A stretch of 64,000 nucleotides of DNA from positions 7,502,001-7,566,000 of the forward strand of contig VNWV01000001.1 of assembly GCA_009801085.1 (NCBI GenBank), in the 5' to 3' direction. The notes under the pieces are model-generated. The model saw nothing but the letters and a program-made list of their open reading frames with translations. It was not told the origin of the DNA and did not search any database. The translations under genes were made by a program, and so were the position numbers. The stretch is from Lasiodiplodia sp. COLG20. Its lineage: Eukaryota > Ascomycota > Dothideomycetes > Botryosphaeriales > Botryosphaeriaceae. Below are positions 34,399 to 45,226 of the stretch, one piece after another (position 1 is the first letter of the stretch; each line of letters opens with the position of its first letter).

Positions 34399-34446
<48 letters not shown>

Positions 34447-35656
34447 CGCTCGCGTTCGCGTACCCACCCATCCCACTCAAACGCCGGCACCTTCTTCTTC
34501 GTCCTCGCCGCCAACCCCTCCACCTCAACTTCTTCCGCCTCGACCACGTGCAGCGGACACAGCGTCTCCATCGCCAAGACAACCAGCGCCGCCAATTGCG
34601 CTTCCGGCAGCCAGCAGCGCGCATCGACCTTCTTCCTCGTCTTTCTGATGCTGCTACTACTACCGGCGTCCGGCACGAACGTCCACGCGACGGCGGCGCC
34701 GCGCGCCAGCTTTTCGACGACGGGCAGCGTCTCGAGCGGGAGGTGCAGCGCGTCGATGTAGGCGCGGTAGGCGAGCGGGGTGAAGTTGAGCGGCGGGAAG
34801 CTGACGCCCAGGTCGACGCGGAAGAGGCGGGCGAGGGTGTGGATGGCCGATTGCAGCCGCGCGGGGGTGACCAGGGCGGGCATGAGGGCGTTGAGGTAAG
34901 GGCCCGGGAGGCGGTGGAGGAGGTAGGGGGGTGCGCGGTCGCGGGCGAGGTAGTAGAGGAGGTGGTCGATTTTGTTGGAGGGGGTGGTGAGGTTGTTGGT
35001 GGTGGTGGGTTCGGTGGCGGCGGCGGCGGAAGGGGTGGTGGTTGATGATGGTGCTGCTGGTGCTGCTGATGCGGGTTGCAGGGAGGAAGGGGACAAGGAG
35101 AGCCAGGAGTGGAGGTCGTGCAGCGATGTCGGGAGCTGGAGGATGACCAGGCCGAAGTAGCAGAGGACGAGGGTGTCGAGCGCGCGGATGGGCGTCTTGT
35201 TGTCGCGGTTTTGCGTCCACGAGAGGGTGCGTAGGCGGATGTGCCAGAGGTCACGGATGACGACCTGCGGGGATGGAAACTTTAGCAGACGTCGTAGGCG
35301 TGGATATGGTTAAGAAGACCGACCTCGAGGTCGGCTGGCATGCCTTTTTCGTGGACCAGCCAGCGGGCTTGGGTACAGAGGAGCCATTGTAGGCACTCCA
35401 TGTAGCGCTGAAATGCCGCTTCGCCTTCGAGATCTGTATAGACTTCAATTAGAAAAGAACCGTTTGATACTTTGTACTCGGCTTACAAGCATTGTCCCCA
35501 TCGTCCTCGTCTTCTTCCGGCCTTCTAATCTTGGTCCTTTTGCCGAAAGCGTTCCACGCATCATCGTCTTGAGTCCAGGCATTCCGGTCCTCCTCATCCG
35601 ACCTTCGAGTACGTCAGTATCAGCGAGCGGTGCTGAAATGGAGCCAGTACTCACAT
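34038..35656 (-). CDS. RRN7: RNA polymerase I core factor subunit Rrn7/TAF1B-like
   Basis: Exons are inferred at 35602..35487, 35433..35324 and 35264..34038, plus two bases (35656..35655), giving 484 residues. Family blocks are AFQRYMECLQWLL ... HEKGMPADLEVVIRDLWHIRL (cyclin-like repeat 1) and LPGPYLNALMPALVTPARL ... FPPLNFTPLAYRAYIDALHLP. Rrn7 bridges the rDNA core promoter and Pol I in the manner of TFIIB. Two oddities: no in-frame ATG exists before the first exon body, but splicing AT/G across a 52 bp intron would create one (MSDEEDRNAW); and the N-terminal CxxC zinc ribbon usual in Rrn7 is not visible. A 15-17 residue Ala run lies at about residue 365. Family identity is good, the N-terminus uncertain. 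Confidence 0.65.
34399..34446. repeat. (CAG/GCT)n trinucleotide repeat in the Rrn7 gene
   Basis: An almost pure run of about 16 CAG units on the plus strand. Read on the minus strand in the gene frame it is GCT repeated, encoding a poly-alanine tract after RERE and before LVEQG. Confidence 0.9.
35603..35654 (-). other. Putative intron splitting the Rrn7 start codon
   Basis: GTGAGT donor directly after AT, acceptor CTCGAAG before GTCGGATGAG. Splicing yields ATG TCG GAT GAG. The interval includes a CTGAC branch-like site. Unverified. Confidence 0.4.
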
Positions 35657-36132
35657 CTTTATTTTTTTTTCCTTGGCGTTAAAGAAGATGCAATGGCTCG
35701 AGTAGATTTGATGGTTGCCGGCGAAGTCGTTGAGCTCGGGCCCGACCCGGCGGCGCGCGGTTAAATTTCCCTTTTGGAATTGCAGTCACGTGTTGTTCCC
35801 TGTCTTGCCTCAGGCTCCAGGTATGGCCCGACTTCCTCTTGTCAAGTGGGCCCTTTATCTCCATAGAATAGGAAGACGATTTGATAGAAAACTTGTATGG
35901 TTTAGATCTAAGCACTAGTGGAGCAACGGAAGCCGGCTAGAAGCCAACCTTAGTGAGACGATTGCTTTTCCTAGCAAGCTAATGTGTATCTATTTTCGCA
36001 GCTATCTTGAAAGCAGTAATCACTTCATATATTCACTGAGATTATGAGTATAATACTATATGGCTTGTGCGAGTATAGGTTCACTGCTAGCTTGCGCGAA
36101 TATGAGAAAAGCTCATGCTGGCCAACATTATA
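35657..36132. other. Upstream of Rrn7; no gene seen
   Basis: Moderately AT-rich. I searched it for an Rrn7 zinc-ribbon exon (CxxC ... CxxGH) on the minus strand and found none. Confidence 0.45.
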
Positions 36133-36314
36133 CAGTGTGGTATCGCAGCCGAAGGCTAGCGTGAAGAGGAATAAGGCCCCAGGCGTAACTCTGCCTCAGC
36201 TCGCTTTTAGAAAAGTAACATATGTGGGTAGTTGAAACTATCGTTCATGGCGATGGCTTCAACCACCCATGACGTGAGCGAAAAATAAATCCAGGCTACT
36301 GCGAGAGGGGACTG
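36133..36314. mobile_element. MITE family 1, copy C
   Basis: 182 bp. The left end is CAGTGTGGTATCGCAGCCGA then AGGCTAGCG, preceded by TA at 36131-36132. The right end reverse-complemented is CAGTCCCCTCTCGCAGTAGC. The inner left arm CATATGTGGGTAGTTGAAAC (near 36220) and the inner right arm GGCTTCAACCACCCATGACG (near 36256) pair. The segment TTTATTTTTCGCTCACGTCATG (reverse strand) closely matches TCTATTTTTCGCTCATGCCATG in copy A. The right-hand TA is lost. No ORF. Confidence 0.8.
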
Positions 36315-39300
36315 TTTTTAACATCAGGAAGTCATGGGGGCCAGGTGCAGTACGCTTCGCGGACCACTGCAGCTCAATTATGCGCTTTGCCGGTAGTAAC
36401 CATGTACAAGTGAGTTGCAGGCCTCCACCCTGCTTCCGTGGTGACACAGAGGTGAGGCATCCGGATAAGAATGCACCCGATGCATGTGCACCTGCACCAT
36501 GACCTCTCGAGCATCAAAAACTGGTAGTGTGATCGGTCTGTTTCCATAATGAAGTGTGTGTGCTTTCACGTCGCCGTGACACATGAAATAGCCAACAAGG
36601 TATCCAGTCTCGTGAGTCTTCACTTCAATGTAAACCCTAACACATGGTTCTTGTTGGGCGGGTTGGTATGCCATGCCGTTGTGGTCGTCTTATGAGTTCT
36701 GCATCGGCCCTAGGTATATGTTTGCTTTGTGATAATGCTGATGTTCCTAAGGATAGGGACGGATCGTTCATGAGGGCTCGGGACTCGAGGGGTAGAACTA
36801 GGTCAGATCCAAGTTAGCACTTTGTTGAGTATGATCTGCTCGCAAACAAACTGGTCGTGAAATGGCCTGAAGCTTGAACGGACTGAGAAGGGGATGCGAC
36901 TCGCAACGCACTCGGAGTAATGACAACATTGGCGATGACGTTTCTAATCCTGCAAACACTCCAATAGCTATGTGCGATACTTTCCAGATGGAATGAGATG
37001 ATGTGATGCAGCAGACCTTCCTAAGCCCCTGCCTACGTTCTCGGGACGTAACCGTAGGCGGGAAGGCTTAAGCGATTCTCTTCAAGGACTCCACCAAACC
37101 TGTACCAGAGATCCTGTCCGTCGACACCTCATGGCGACATCATGATCCAAAGGCAAGCAGTTACTTCGTCGGATAAGCTGGTCCGAAGACAAGATGCCGA
37201 GTACGGCGCAGATGTTGATGACGGGTACGGGCAACGAGAAGAGCGCGGACTTTCTTGCGTCACAGCGATGAAAAGAAGCGAGATGGTGGAGTGTTTTCCA
37301 GATCGAGCCTGCGATGATCCCGATCACAATCGCGATCTAGGATGCCCGCCTTCGCTTCACGGCGCGAAGTCAGCAAGCAACGGCAGCACCCCGGCGTGCG
37401 TCCGCATCGTAGGGGTCTTGTTGGTTTACACGCTGGGCGAGTTGCCCGAATAGCAAGCTGGAGGTTGTGGTGGGAGGTGGCCACCATGCGTGATGCGTCA
37501 TGCGTGGGGAGGTACACGATCTAACTGCACTTGTTGGTAGTGCATATACGGCGGCTCGAACGATACTAAGACATTCCAGCCTCCATCTAGGCCGCTCGAA
37601 GGTCGCGCGCATGATGTAGAAGTGCGCCTGTGCGCGCGGGAGTGTATGTATGGCGGAAACGGCTCCCCTGTATAACCGTGCACTGATTGGAAGCTGGCCA
37701 GGAACTGCTGCAGGCTGACCAGGATACTTGTGGGGAGACGACGTCAGAAGGACGCCCTCTGGGCGGCGCCGAGCGGAGGACCTCCACTCGATAGATAGCC
37801 AACTACGTACTAGGGCACAGGGAGCCGGTGTTGAGCAACACTAGTGAGATTAACGAGCAAACATAGCGGCCGCCCCGCGACGCCCGCAGCGATCGACCCA
37901 GCCGTTAGCTCGCGAGATGCGGTCGAAGATGCAGCAGAGCCCGCGCGGGTGGAGCCGCAAAGGTTGCTGGCCTGGCTCCGTTCCGAGTCGGCTGCAGTTG
38001 ACACAGAGGGACCGGCTGGGTGAGGTGGTGCGGATATGACGTGCGTGTAGGACGGGTTTGGTGACAATTTGAGGAATTGGCGCAGAGGAGTGTGCTGTCT
38101 GTTGGTGGAGGGCTCGCAGTGATATCACGGGCTGCGTCAGCGGGGACGGCATGGTGACCGGAGGGCGGCCGTTCACGGCCGGTGGGTTGGCGGCGCGAAG
38201 TTAAGCTCATGCTGCCTGACGTTTGAAGGCCAAGGATCGCCAGAGAGTGAGGAGGAGGAGGCGGGCATCTGGGTGCAGGAGATGTTGGTCCGGGCTATGA
38301 CATCAGAGGTGGCGTCGTCGCACCAGCAACACCATCGCTCTCGGAACGCACCACGCCTTGGAACACAGGGCCAGCGGCGAGGAACCTGCAAATACTCGTT
38401 CCGTAGATCATGATGCGCGAGGGAGCGACGACCGTGCGGGGGAGAGAAGTAGTCGAGAGTTAGGCTCGGCGACGGCAATCACTTTGCATGACGGGTGGCG
38501 AGTAGGGACAGGATCTGTCTCATCAGCATTCCTAGCGTGTACAAAGGCCGAAATGCGTGGCGGCTGAATTGCAATGCGATTGGAAGCTGAGAGGGGATTG
38601 ACGGAAGATAGACGCAGCAGGAAAGCAAACGCGCGCAGGCAAAATCAAGTACATTTCAAGCAATTACAGAGACCAACGGTGCACCAGACTTCGTCTAGAA
38701 GGAGCTTGTGTGGTGGTTAGGGCGGCCTGGGCAGCAGCCGCACTCAGGTTACGCAGCGTCGCAAAGTGCCGAGTGTGGTGTGGCATGGAACCGAGGGGGG
38801 GGCTTGCGCGACGCTCTGGAGGAGCGTTGAGGAGGTGACGCACTGCGGATCAACTGGGGCGTGGGAGCCGCATGGGCGGGTCGTAGCGCGGTCTCGACCT
38901 CGGGACAGCAGGGAGCGGCGTTGCGCGCAAATGACCCGCAGGCGGCGCGGAGACGGAGACGGTGAGTAGGCAGCGGGCGTGGGCCCCGAGCCCGCGCCAG
39001 GAACATGAAGTCAGCGCCAGCAGCGTCGAGCGCTAGACGAAAGCAGACCCTGCAGCATCGTCATACCGCCGCCAACTCTCGCGCCCGCCACGCGCCCTCC
39101 CCCAGCCCGCTCTCGGCGCGGCGCTCCCCCAGGCTGACTTCATTCCCGCTCGGCTGCGCCTTCTTGTGCTGCTCCCGCCTGTCGCACACGGCCATTCCGC
39201 TGACGCGACAGCGTCATTTCTCTCCCTGCGCCCGCGCGATGCCCGTCTGGGGCACCACACCGGCAGGGCTCACGCTGTCAGCGGCGTGGACCCCGGCCCG

Positions 39301-39587
39301 CGCTGGGTTGCAGCACGCGCAGGCAGGCAACACACAGAGCCCAGCAGATCAGGGTCCACGGCGCTCACTCTTTGCTCAGCTGGGCCAGTCGAGGGCTAGC
39401 GATCCCGGTGTTGTTGTGGTGCCGCTCTTATCGGGCCCTCGCTGGACCCTGAATGACCGCCGACTGATCGACACTATGATATCGTTCGACGCCACAAGCG
39501 CGCTCGCTCTCCTAGCATGCCCTTGTTGCGCCCACCACGCCCTTCCCCCGCCCTGCCAATGCGCTCAGATGCCCTAGCCGCGCTCCT
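36315..39587. other. Long gene-free stretch
   Basis: About 3.3 kb. The first 1.5 kb is of mixed composition; from about 37.8 kb it becomes GC-rich, ending as the upstream region of the 85-residue protein gene. ORFs up to about 190 codons occur in the GC-rich part but none has motifs or plausible splice partners. No repeat match to the MITEs was found. Confidence 0.45.
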
Positions 39588-39594
39588 ATATATG
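39588..39594 (+). promoter_or_regulatory. TATA box of the 85-residue protein gene
   Basis: TATATAT about 100 bp before the ATG, followed by a CA/CT-rich leader (ATCACAACCACTACAACTAC). This is a classic filamentous-fungal strong-promoter layout. Confidence 0.6.
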
Positions 39595-39692
39595 ACCGAG
39601 CCCTTCTGCCTACGAGCATCTCGATCTCATCATCAGCAATCACAACCACTACAACTACAACTTTCACCACTTAAAAACCACCCACACCCGCA

Positions 39693-40000
39693 ATGTCCGC
39701 TGCCGCCGCCACTGTCTACGTCACCGACGACTACTCTGCCCCCATGTCGGCCCAGCACAACTTCGCCAACCACTACGACTTGGACAACCCGTCTGCCTCC
39801 ATGAGCCTCTACGCTCGGTATGTTCCTCAGATCAGATAATTATTTTTTGCTTACTAACAATTAATAGCGTCATGCATGAGCACACCAAGCATCAGCTCGA
39901 GAGCGCTACCAACTCTGCCCGGAGACGGACGCAGGGTGGCAGCTCCACCAGCCTTTCCACCGACTCGAGTCGCGGCTCCGTCAGTTCCACCTCGTCTTAA
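39693..40000 (+). CDS. Small conserved hydrophilic protein of unknown function (85 aa)
   Basis: Two exons, 39693..39817 and 39868..40000, with a 50 bp intron (GTATGT, ACTAAC branch, AATAG). The product has no hydrophobic segment and no known domain. A conserved-looking core, YDLDNPSASMSLYAR then HEHTKHQLESATNSARRR, ends in a Ser-rich tail with STDSSRGSVSSTSS, which offers many phosphosites. I recall similar short proteins in other ascomycetes, all uncharacterised. A TATA box, a pyrimidine/CA-rich leader and several kb of empty upstream sequence suggest a strongly or conditionally expressed gene. Small size, a canonical intron and codon pattern support it as real. Confidence 0.75.
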
Positions 40001-42543
40001 AATGACGCTGGAAGTCGCACGATCGCAACCATGGCGGGAACATGGGTCGCCTCATTGTTTCACGAGTAGTAAAACTTCCAAGCTACCGTTCTTACGATCT
40101 GAAATTTTAGCGGGACGAAGGTCGGAAACTGGCGCATGATTTTAGGGAGCATTTTGGGACGGAGTTTTAACATAGCGACTACTTTTGCAGCGTATTAACG
40201 CTCTGTACATTGGTTTGGATGTCGGGAAAGCGACGCATCTCGACCGGATCATCTCTACCAGATTCTCCACATATGACGTACGAATCTACAAGGTTGTCTC
40301 ATCCACATCATTTATTGGCTTCCTGTCATGGTGCTTATTGTTGTTGCTCCTTACCCACGAGAGTAATGCGATGTACACGGCCTATGCAAATCTTGTTCAC
40401 CTGTTCGTCGACTAGCAGATCCTTACACTGTTGCCCAGCCAGCGCCCCAGAGCCTGCAAACAGCTATACGACGACGAAACGTGCGCTCACGCTAGACGGA
40501 GACCTCTCCGCGACTTGCTTCGCGCTACATAGGCGGCGGTAGCATGGACGGCCGGCCGGTTGCAGCGCGAAGGATCCACCTATTACAGTGGGAGCCCCAT
40601 TCCACCCGCCCGCTGACCTGACGCGCCTCCACCTCGCAGCTCGCGGATCCCTGTTCGATTTGGCAAGCAGCGCCCACCAAATCTTGTGAGACCCTGGCAG
40701 AAGGCAATGTTGATCTTCCCTGCTTCGAAGATTGACTTCTTGGCACACATCGCACGCCTCACACAGGTGCATACTCTGAACCACTCAGACGCAGGCCACC
40801 GGCCGAGCTAGCCCGCGTCCCAATGCGAGCTAGACACGGCGCCCTCCTCCTCGCTTGATGACCGACGGCGGCGTCACTTAGCTCGCCGGCTTGCCTTAGC
40901 TGCCCGTCGAGGGTCACGCTGCCGAAGTGCTTCAAACCGTTACACCCGGCACCCTCGACGGCGGCTTTCGCCGTGCCATTCGTCTGTCCCCCGCTTCGGA
41001 CAGGATGATCGTCAGTCCGTTGGGCTCGCATGATGGATGCCACAGACCCTTGCGTGGTTCGTGGGATCTGCTCAGGTATCTTGTTCGTACCGCCCGCTCC
41101 ATCCGAGTGCTCTGGAGTTTGTCGTCGACAAGTCAGCACGGGCTGAACTGTACGCTACACCGACAGAAGCGGGCCGGGCTGAGGCTATTCCACTGGTCGT
41201 CGTCATCAGTAACATTTCCTCATTCCCCTTGACTTGACCGGAAGGTACACAAATTCTCCCCAGCGACGGCTAGTGGACGCCACTCGCGAGCCGCCGTGCT
41301 CCAGCTCCGAGACAGAGGAAATAGAGCCCGTCATACTTGGTCCGTGATGCGCCGTCACCTGCTCACGACACGCTCACCAGACAACCTTCTAGTTGGCCAC
41401 CCGGTCGGCCTCGTGGGAGGCAAGCCGCTAGACTCCAATCAGGGGCGCGTGGCGCCTCGGTGCGCAAAATTTCAGAATCAGGGTCCAGAAGCCATGTTTC
41501 ACGTCCTCTCCTCTTATCGTTCGACCGTCCAGTTCGGGATACTCGAACCGTCAGCAGGGTGGGACTTCAATCGGCTCGCTAATCGTTGTTCCGTCTCTTC
41601 TGCGCCGCTGCCGTCATGCGCGCGTCCCCACGGGGGGTCCCACCACCCTGTGCTCTCAAAAAATCCGAAATCTATCCAACCCATTTGACGTTTGCGTGAG
41701 GCGGAAAGCGGGGCGGAGAGCGGTCAAGCTCTTGTTTGATCTTTGAGACCCCTTATTATTCCTTTGGTGGGTCTTGGGCACTCCTAGCGCCGGCAGAGGC
41801 ACGAAAATGGCTTCTCTGACTACCGTCCCATCCACAATCCGCTGCCCTCGCCATCGCCTTTGCTTGCTTTTCCGCCTCGTGACATAATCCGCTTTCCGAC
41901 CTTTCCCTTGCATGACTCGACGACTTGCCTCTTTCGAGACCCGGAGAGAATTCGCGCATTTTCTAGGGTACCGCCGATCGGGTGGCAAACAGAAAAAAGG
42001 GTTGAACGAGACCGGACACCTTTGGCCCGAGCATCACACCTTCTGTTTTTTGCCGACGAAAGAAGACTTCAGCTTCGGAAGCCGTTCCGTTCCCTTGGCC
42101 CCCATTGTGTGCTTTCATCATGCCAAGAATTGTGTCCTAGGTCCCTGAGGATCTACACGCCGACCATCCGCTAGCCAAGGTTTTGGGCATACGTAGCTAG
42201 ATTTCCGACACGAGGACCCTTAGCCGCGCGCATGGTTGGGGAGTGTTTACATTGACTCATGAAGGTGACACCGGTGAATGGCGGCGCTGTCCTGGAATAT
42301 GACTGATCCAAGGTCGTCCCCTGTTCGCTATGGGCATGTAGATACCCAACATTTGCCTACCCCAAAGGCCCGCTCCGTTCCCGAATGCACTTGCCACGTA
42401 GTGCCTAAGTCGTCCACTTCAGTCACATTGCGTCAATCATGCCGTAGACGTCGTTCTGTCGCGCGTGAGGTCATCCATTGGTTGTCCATGGACCAAGTTG
42501 GCACCCTTTCCCCACTCTTCTAATCCGCATTCTTTCCTCATGC
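40001..42543. other. Gene-free stretch
   Basis: About 2.5 kb after the small-protein gene. It ends at the 3' flank of the SDR gene. ORFs of 100-130 codons on both strands (for example 40759..41139, 41296..41688) show no motifs. No repeats recognised. Confidence 0.45.
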
Positions 42544-43684
42544 TCAATCCTCTTCGGACGTTTGCGACTGAGAGGGCGACCGATAATCCACAATATCCTC
42601 CTTCGGCCAGAGGACTTTACCTTGCTTTCCAGAATCCACATTGAGCACTTGGCCGTGGACGTGACTGCTAAAGTTGTCACTTGCCAGAAAAAGAATGCTC
42701 CGGGCTACAGCTTCGACTGGGACTGGCCTTCCAAGACCAGTCTATAGGAATCGACGTCAGACCACATGGATTGCACCCAGGGGGGATGCCTGCTCACCGT
42801 AGCCTGCGCATCCAACCACAATTGGTCAGGGTTGTCGGCGCACTCTTGCCTGAACCGCACCGTATCAACAGGTCCTGGAGCCACGGCATTGACACTGTAG
42901 TAGGCAAGCATTATCGAGTCAGAAACATGATCTCGACCCAAAGCAAGAGCAGCGACCGAAATAGGCACGAAAAGAGGAAGGGGGAGGGCAATCATTGAAC
43001 AACACGAAACAAAATCCAGAGAAGAAAAACTCACCGCGCCTTATCATACACCCTGGGCGCATCCGCAGCCAAGCTCTTCAACAAGCCGCCCTGCACCGCG
43101 CTCTTCGCCGCCGCGTAGTCCGGATAGCCTCGCTCGCCGAACCAGCCGCTCTCGCTCCCCACAAGCACCAAGCACGCATTCTCCAAGTAATCCCAACTAC
43201 TTTCGGCATCACGGATGCCCCTCAGCCACTGCCGCGCCGTCAAGAAGGTCCCGACGACATTAACGTCCAGCGTGCGGCGGAATTGCGCGACGCTGACGTC
43301 TACAATACCTCCTCCACCACCTCCACCAGCAGCAGCGTCGTCGTCCGCATCAGCGCCGCGGCGGGGAAGCACGCTAAGGTCGAGGCCGGCCAGCGCGACG
43401 CAGCAGCCGACGGGTCCGTTCTCGGCGACGGCGCGGCGCCACGCGCGCGCGAGCGAGCCCTCGTCGGCGACGTCGCCGTAGTACTCGTGCAGCGTACCGG
43501 GGCCGCTATACTCGCTCTCGGGCTCCTCTTCCTCGTCGTCGGACGCGACGTCAGCGTGCGCGATGTCGACCGACGAGACGTGCGCGCCTTCGGACAGGAA
43601 GGCCCGCACCACGGCGCCGCCGATCAGACCCGCGCCGCCGGTGATGAGGACGTGCGTGTCTTCGAGGCCGAGGGAGAGCGGCAT
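42544..43684 (-). CDS. Short-chain dehydrogenase/reductase with low-complexity inserts
   Basis: Three exons are inferred: 43684..43035, 42894..42798 and 42741..42544, giving 314 residues. Introns are 140 and 56 bp. The nucleotide-binding motif is LITGGAGLIGGAVVRAF, close to the TGxxxGxG pattern. The active-site YxxxK is YPDYAAAK (Tyr and Lys spaced by three), with Ser in VGSESGWFG upstream and VNAVAPGPVDT after. The downstream SDR strand LFLASDNFSSHVHGQVLNVDSG is restored by intron 2. Two inserts are unusual: an acidic one after the second strand (SDDEEEEPESEYSG) and an Asp/Ala/Gly one (ADADDDAAAGGGGGGG). Members reduce or oxidise hydroxy/keto groups with NAD(P); substrate unknown. Confidence 0.85.
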
Positions 43685-44152
43685 CGTTTTTTTGATTGGT
43701 TGGGTGGGGGGCCGATTTTCTTTCCTTTTTGCTCTTTTTCTTTTTCTTTATAGGATGCGGGAGGTGGTGACGTTGTGCGATGGTGGCGGGCGTGGGGGGG
43801 CTTGCTCGGTGGTTGTGGGGTAGACGAATGCGCTATCCTGAAATGGCAAGCTTACGACAGGGGATAGAACATGGGTGCGAACGTCTTTCCGGACATAAGA
43901 TTCATCGTTCAGAGAATTGGACGATCACAGTTCATTGTGAGTCATGCTATCATGCACGTCAAAATTTTCATCTGAACTCTTTGTATCTCTCCTACTTGGA
44001 TGGTGTTGACAACTTTGCTTGCACAGATTTGTGAACAAAACGCTAAATTGAGCAATCCCAATGCACTTGGGATGTTGAAAGCACAGGGTGAGTAGAAATG
44101 GTAGGTCTGAGAGCTTGATTGCATCCACGCAACATATTACTCAGTCTGCCTC
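43685..44152. other. Intergenic, promoter of the SDR gene
   Basis: 468 bp with pyrimidine-rich sequence (TTTTTGCTCTTTTTCTTTTTC) on the plus strand directly upstream of the SDR start. No repeat recognised. Confidence 0.45.
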
Positions 44153-45226
44153 CTACACCTTACGCACGCAGAAGCCCGTCCGCGGGAAATGCAGCCTCAC
44201 AGCCTTCCCCCTCTCCTCAACATCCACATCAATCACCACTTCATCAATTCCCAGCCCAACCAAACGACCCTGGTCCTTGTGCGCGCTTCCATAATCCGTC
44301 GGGAAAACCTCCACCACCAGCCCTTTCTCCAGCCCGACCACCCGCGCACTCTGCTCATCCCACACGACCTCCTCCCCGTCCTCCACAAACGCGCTCCCAA
44401 ACACCCTCTCGAGCACCACCTCGTCCCCAATCGCACCCCTCGGCCCCTCCCTCTCCGGATCCCACGCCCCCTTCTCCCCCAACCACGCCCTCCACCTCCT
44501 CACCCACGCCACCGTCCGCGGGAACCTCTCCTCCACACCCCTCACCTCGTCCTCGGTCCCCAACGCGCCTTGCAGAAACGGATCGCACAGCAGCCAATCG
44601 AAGACCCAAACGCCCTGCAAATCCGCCAAGCTCGGCCCACCACCGCTACCCAACAACCACTCGCGCCCGTCCGCCAAAAACGTCGTCTCGACGACCCCCA
44701 TCGCCGCCTCGATGGCCGCGCGGCACGCCGGCCGCTTCGCCGCGACGTCCGCGCCGTCCAGCCTCAACCCACCGCCCAACAGCTTCTCGCGGTCGCGCAG
44801 GAACGCCGGGTCGCTCAGCATCGGGGACGTCGGCGGGATGAGGCCGACGACGAGCACGAACAAACCGTCGGCGCTGCTCGTCGTCCAGTGCTCCAGCATT
44901 TTAGCGAGGCCCCTCGCGGCGGAAGCGGAAGCCGAATCGGGAGGTAGCAGGGCCGGATGCTGCTCTGACGGCGGGAAGAGCCGGTCCAGCTTGGCGAGGA
45001 TGAGGCGCGTGTCGCAGAGCACGGAGCCGCCGACGGCGAGCACGGGGATGCGCCGGTAGCGCAGGCGCAGCCCGTCCTGGAGGAGCGGCCGCGGTAGTAT
45101 CGGCGGCTGGATCGACGTGGCGTATGGGATGCGCCGCAGGTCGAGGTACCAGCTGATGCGCCTGCTGTAGGGCGATCCGGCGTAGCAGAAGAGCGTGATC
45201 GGAGGTGGCTGCTGCTTGTCCGCCAT
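44153..45226 (-). CDS. Glutathione S-transferase-fold protein
   Basis: A single-exon 357-residue protein. The N-terminal thioredoxin-like fold opens ITLFCYAGSPYSRRISWYLDLRRI. SPYS stands where GSTs carry the catalytic Ser/Cys-Pro motif, and RRIPVLAVGGSVLCDTRLILAKLD includes the cis-Pro and glutathione-contact region. A helical C-terminal domain follows (PSLADLQGVWVFDWLL). The last ~110 residues form an extra segment beyond a standard GST of about 220 residues, as in a group of longer fungal GST-like proteins. Met at 45226 was preferred over the upstream in-frame Met at 45520, whose 98 extra residues lack conservation cues. Glutathione conjugation activity is not proven. Confidence 0.75.
   Translation of the reverse strand: MADKQQPPPITLFCYAGSPYSRRISWYLDLRRIPYATSIQPPILPRPLLQDGLRLRYRRIPVLAVGGSVLCDTRLILAKLDRLFPPSEQHPALLPPDSASASAARGLAKMLEHWTTSSADGLFVLVVGLIPPTSPMLSDPAFLRDREKLLGGGLRLDGADVAAKRPACRAAIEAAMGVVETTFLADGREWLLGSGGGPSLADLQGVWVFDWLLCDPFLQGALGTEDEVRGVEERFPRTVAWVRRWRAWLGEKGAWDPEREGPRGAIGDEVVLERVFGSAFVEDGEEVVWDEQSARVVGLEKGLVVEVFPTDYGSAHKDQGRLVGLGIDEVVIDVDVEERGKAVRLHFPRTGFCVRKV

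Noticed and set aside
34233..35045. 270-codon plus-strand ORF with Ser, Arg and Gly runs
   Set aside because: It is antisense to Rrn7, and its composition follows from the GCT repeat and GC-rich codons on the other strand.
37000..39500. Several ORFs over 80 codons in GC-rich DNA
   Set aside because: They lack splice logic, motifs and conservation cues. In GC-rich sequence such ORFs are expected by chance.
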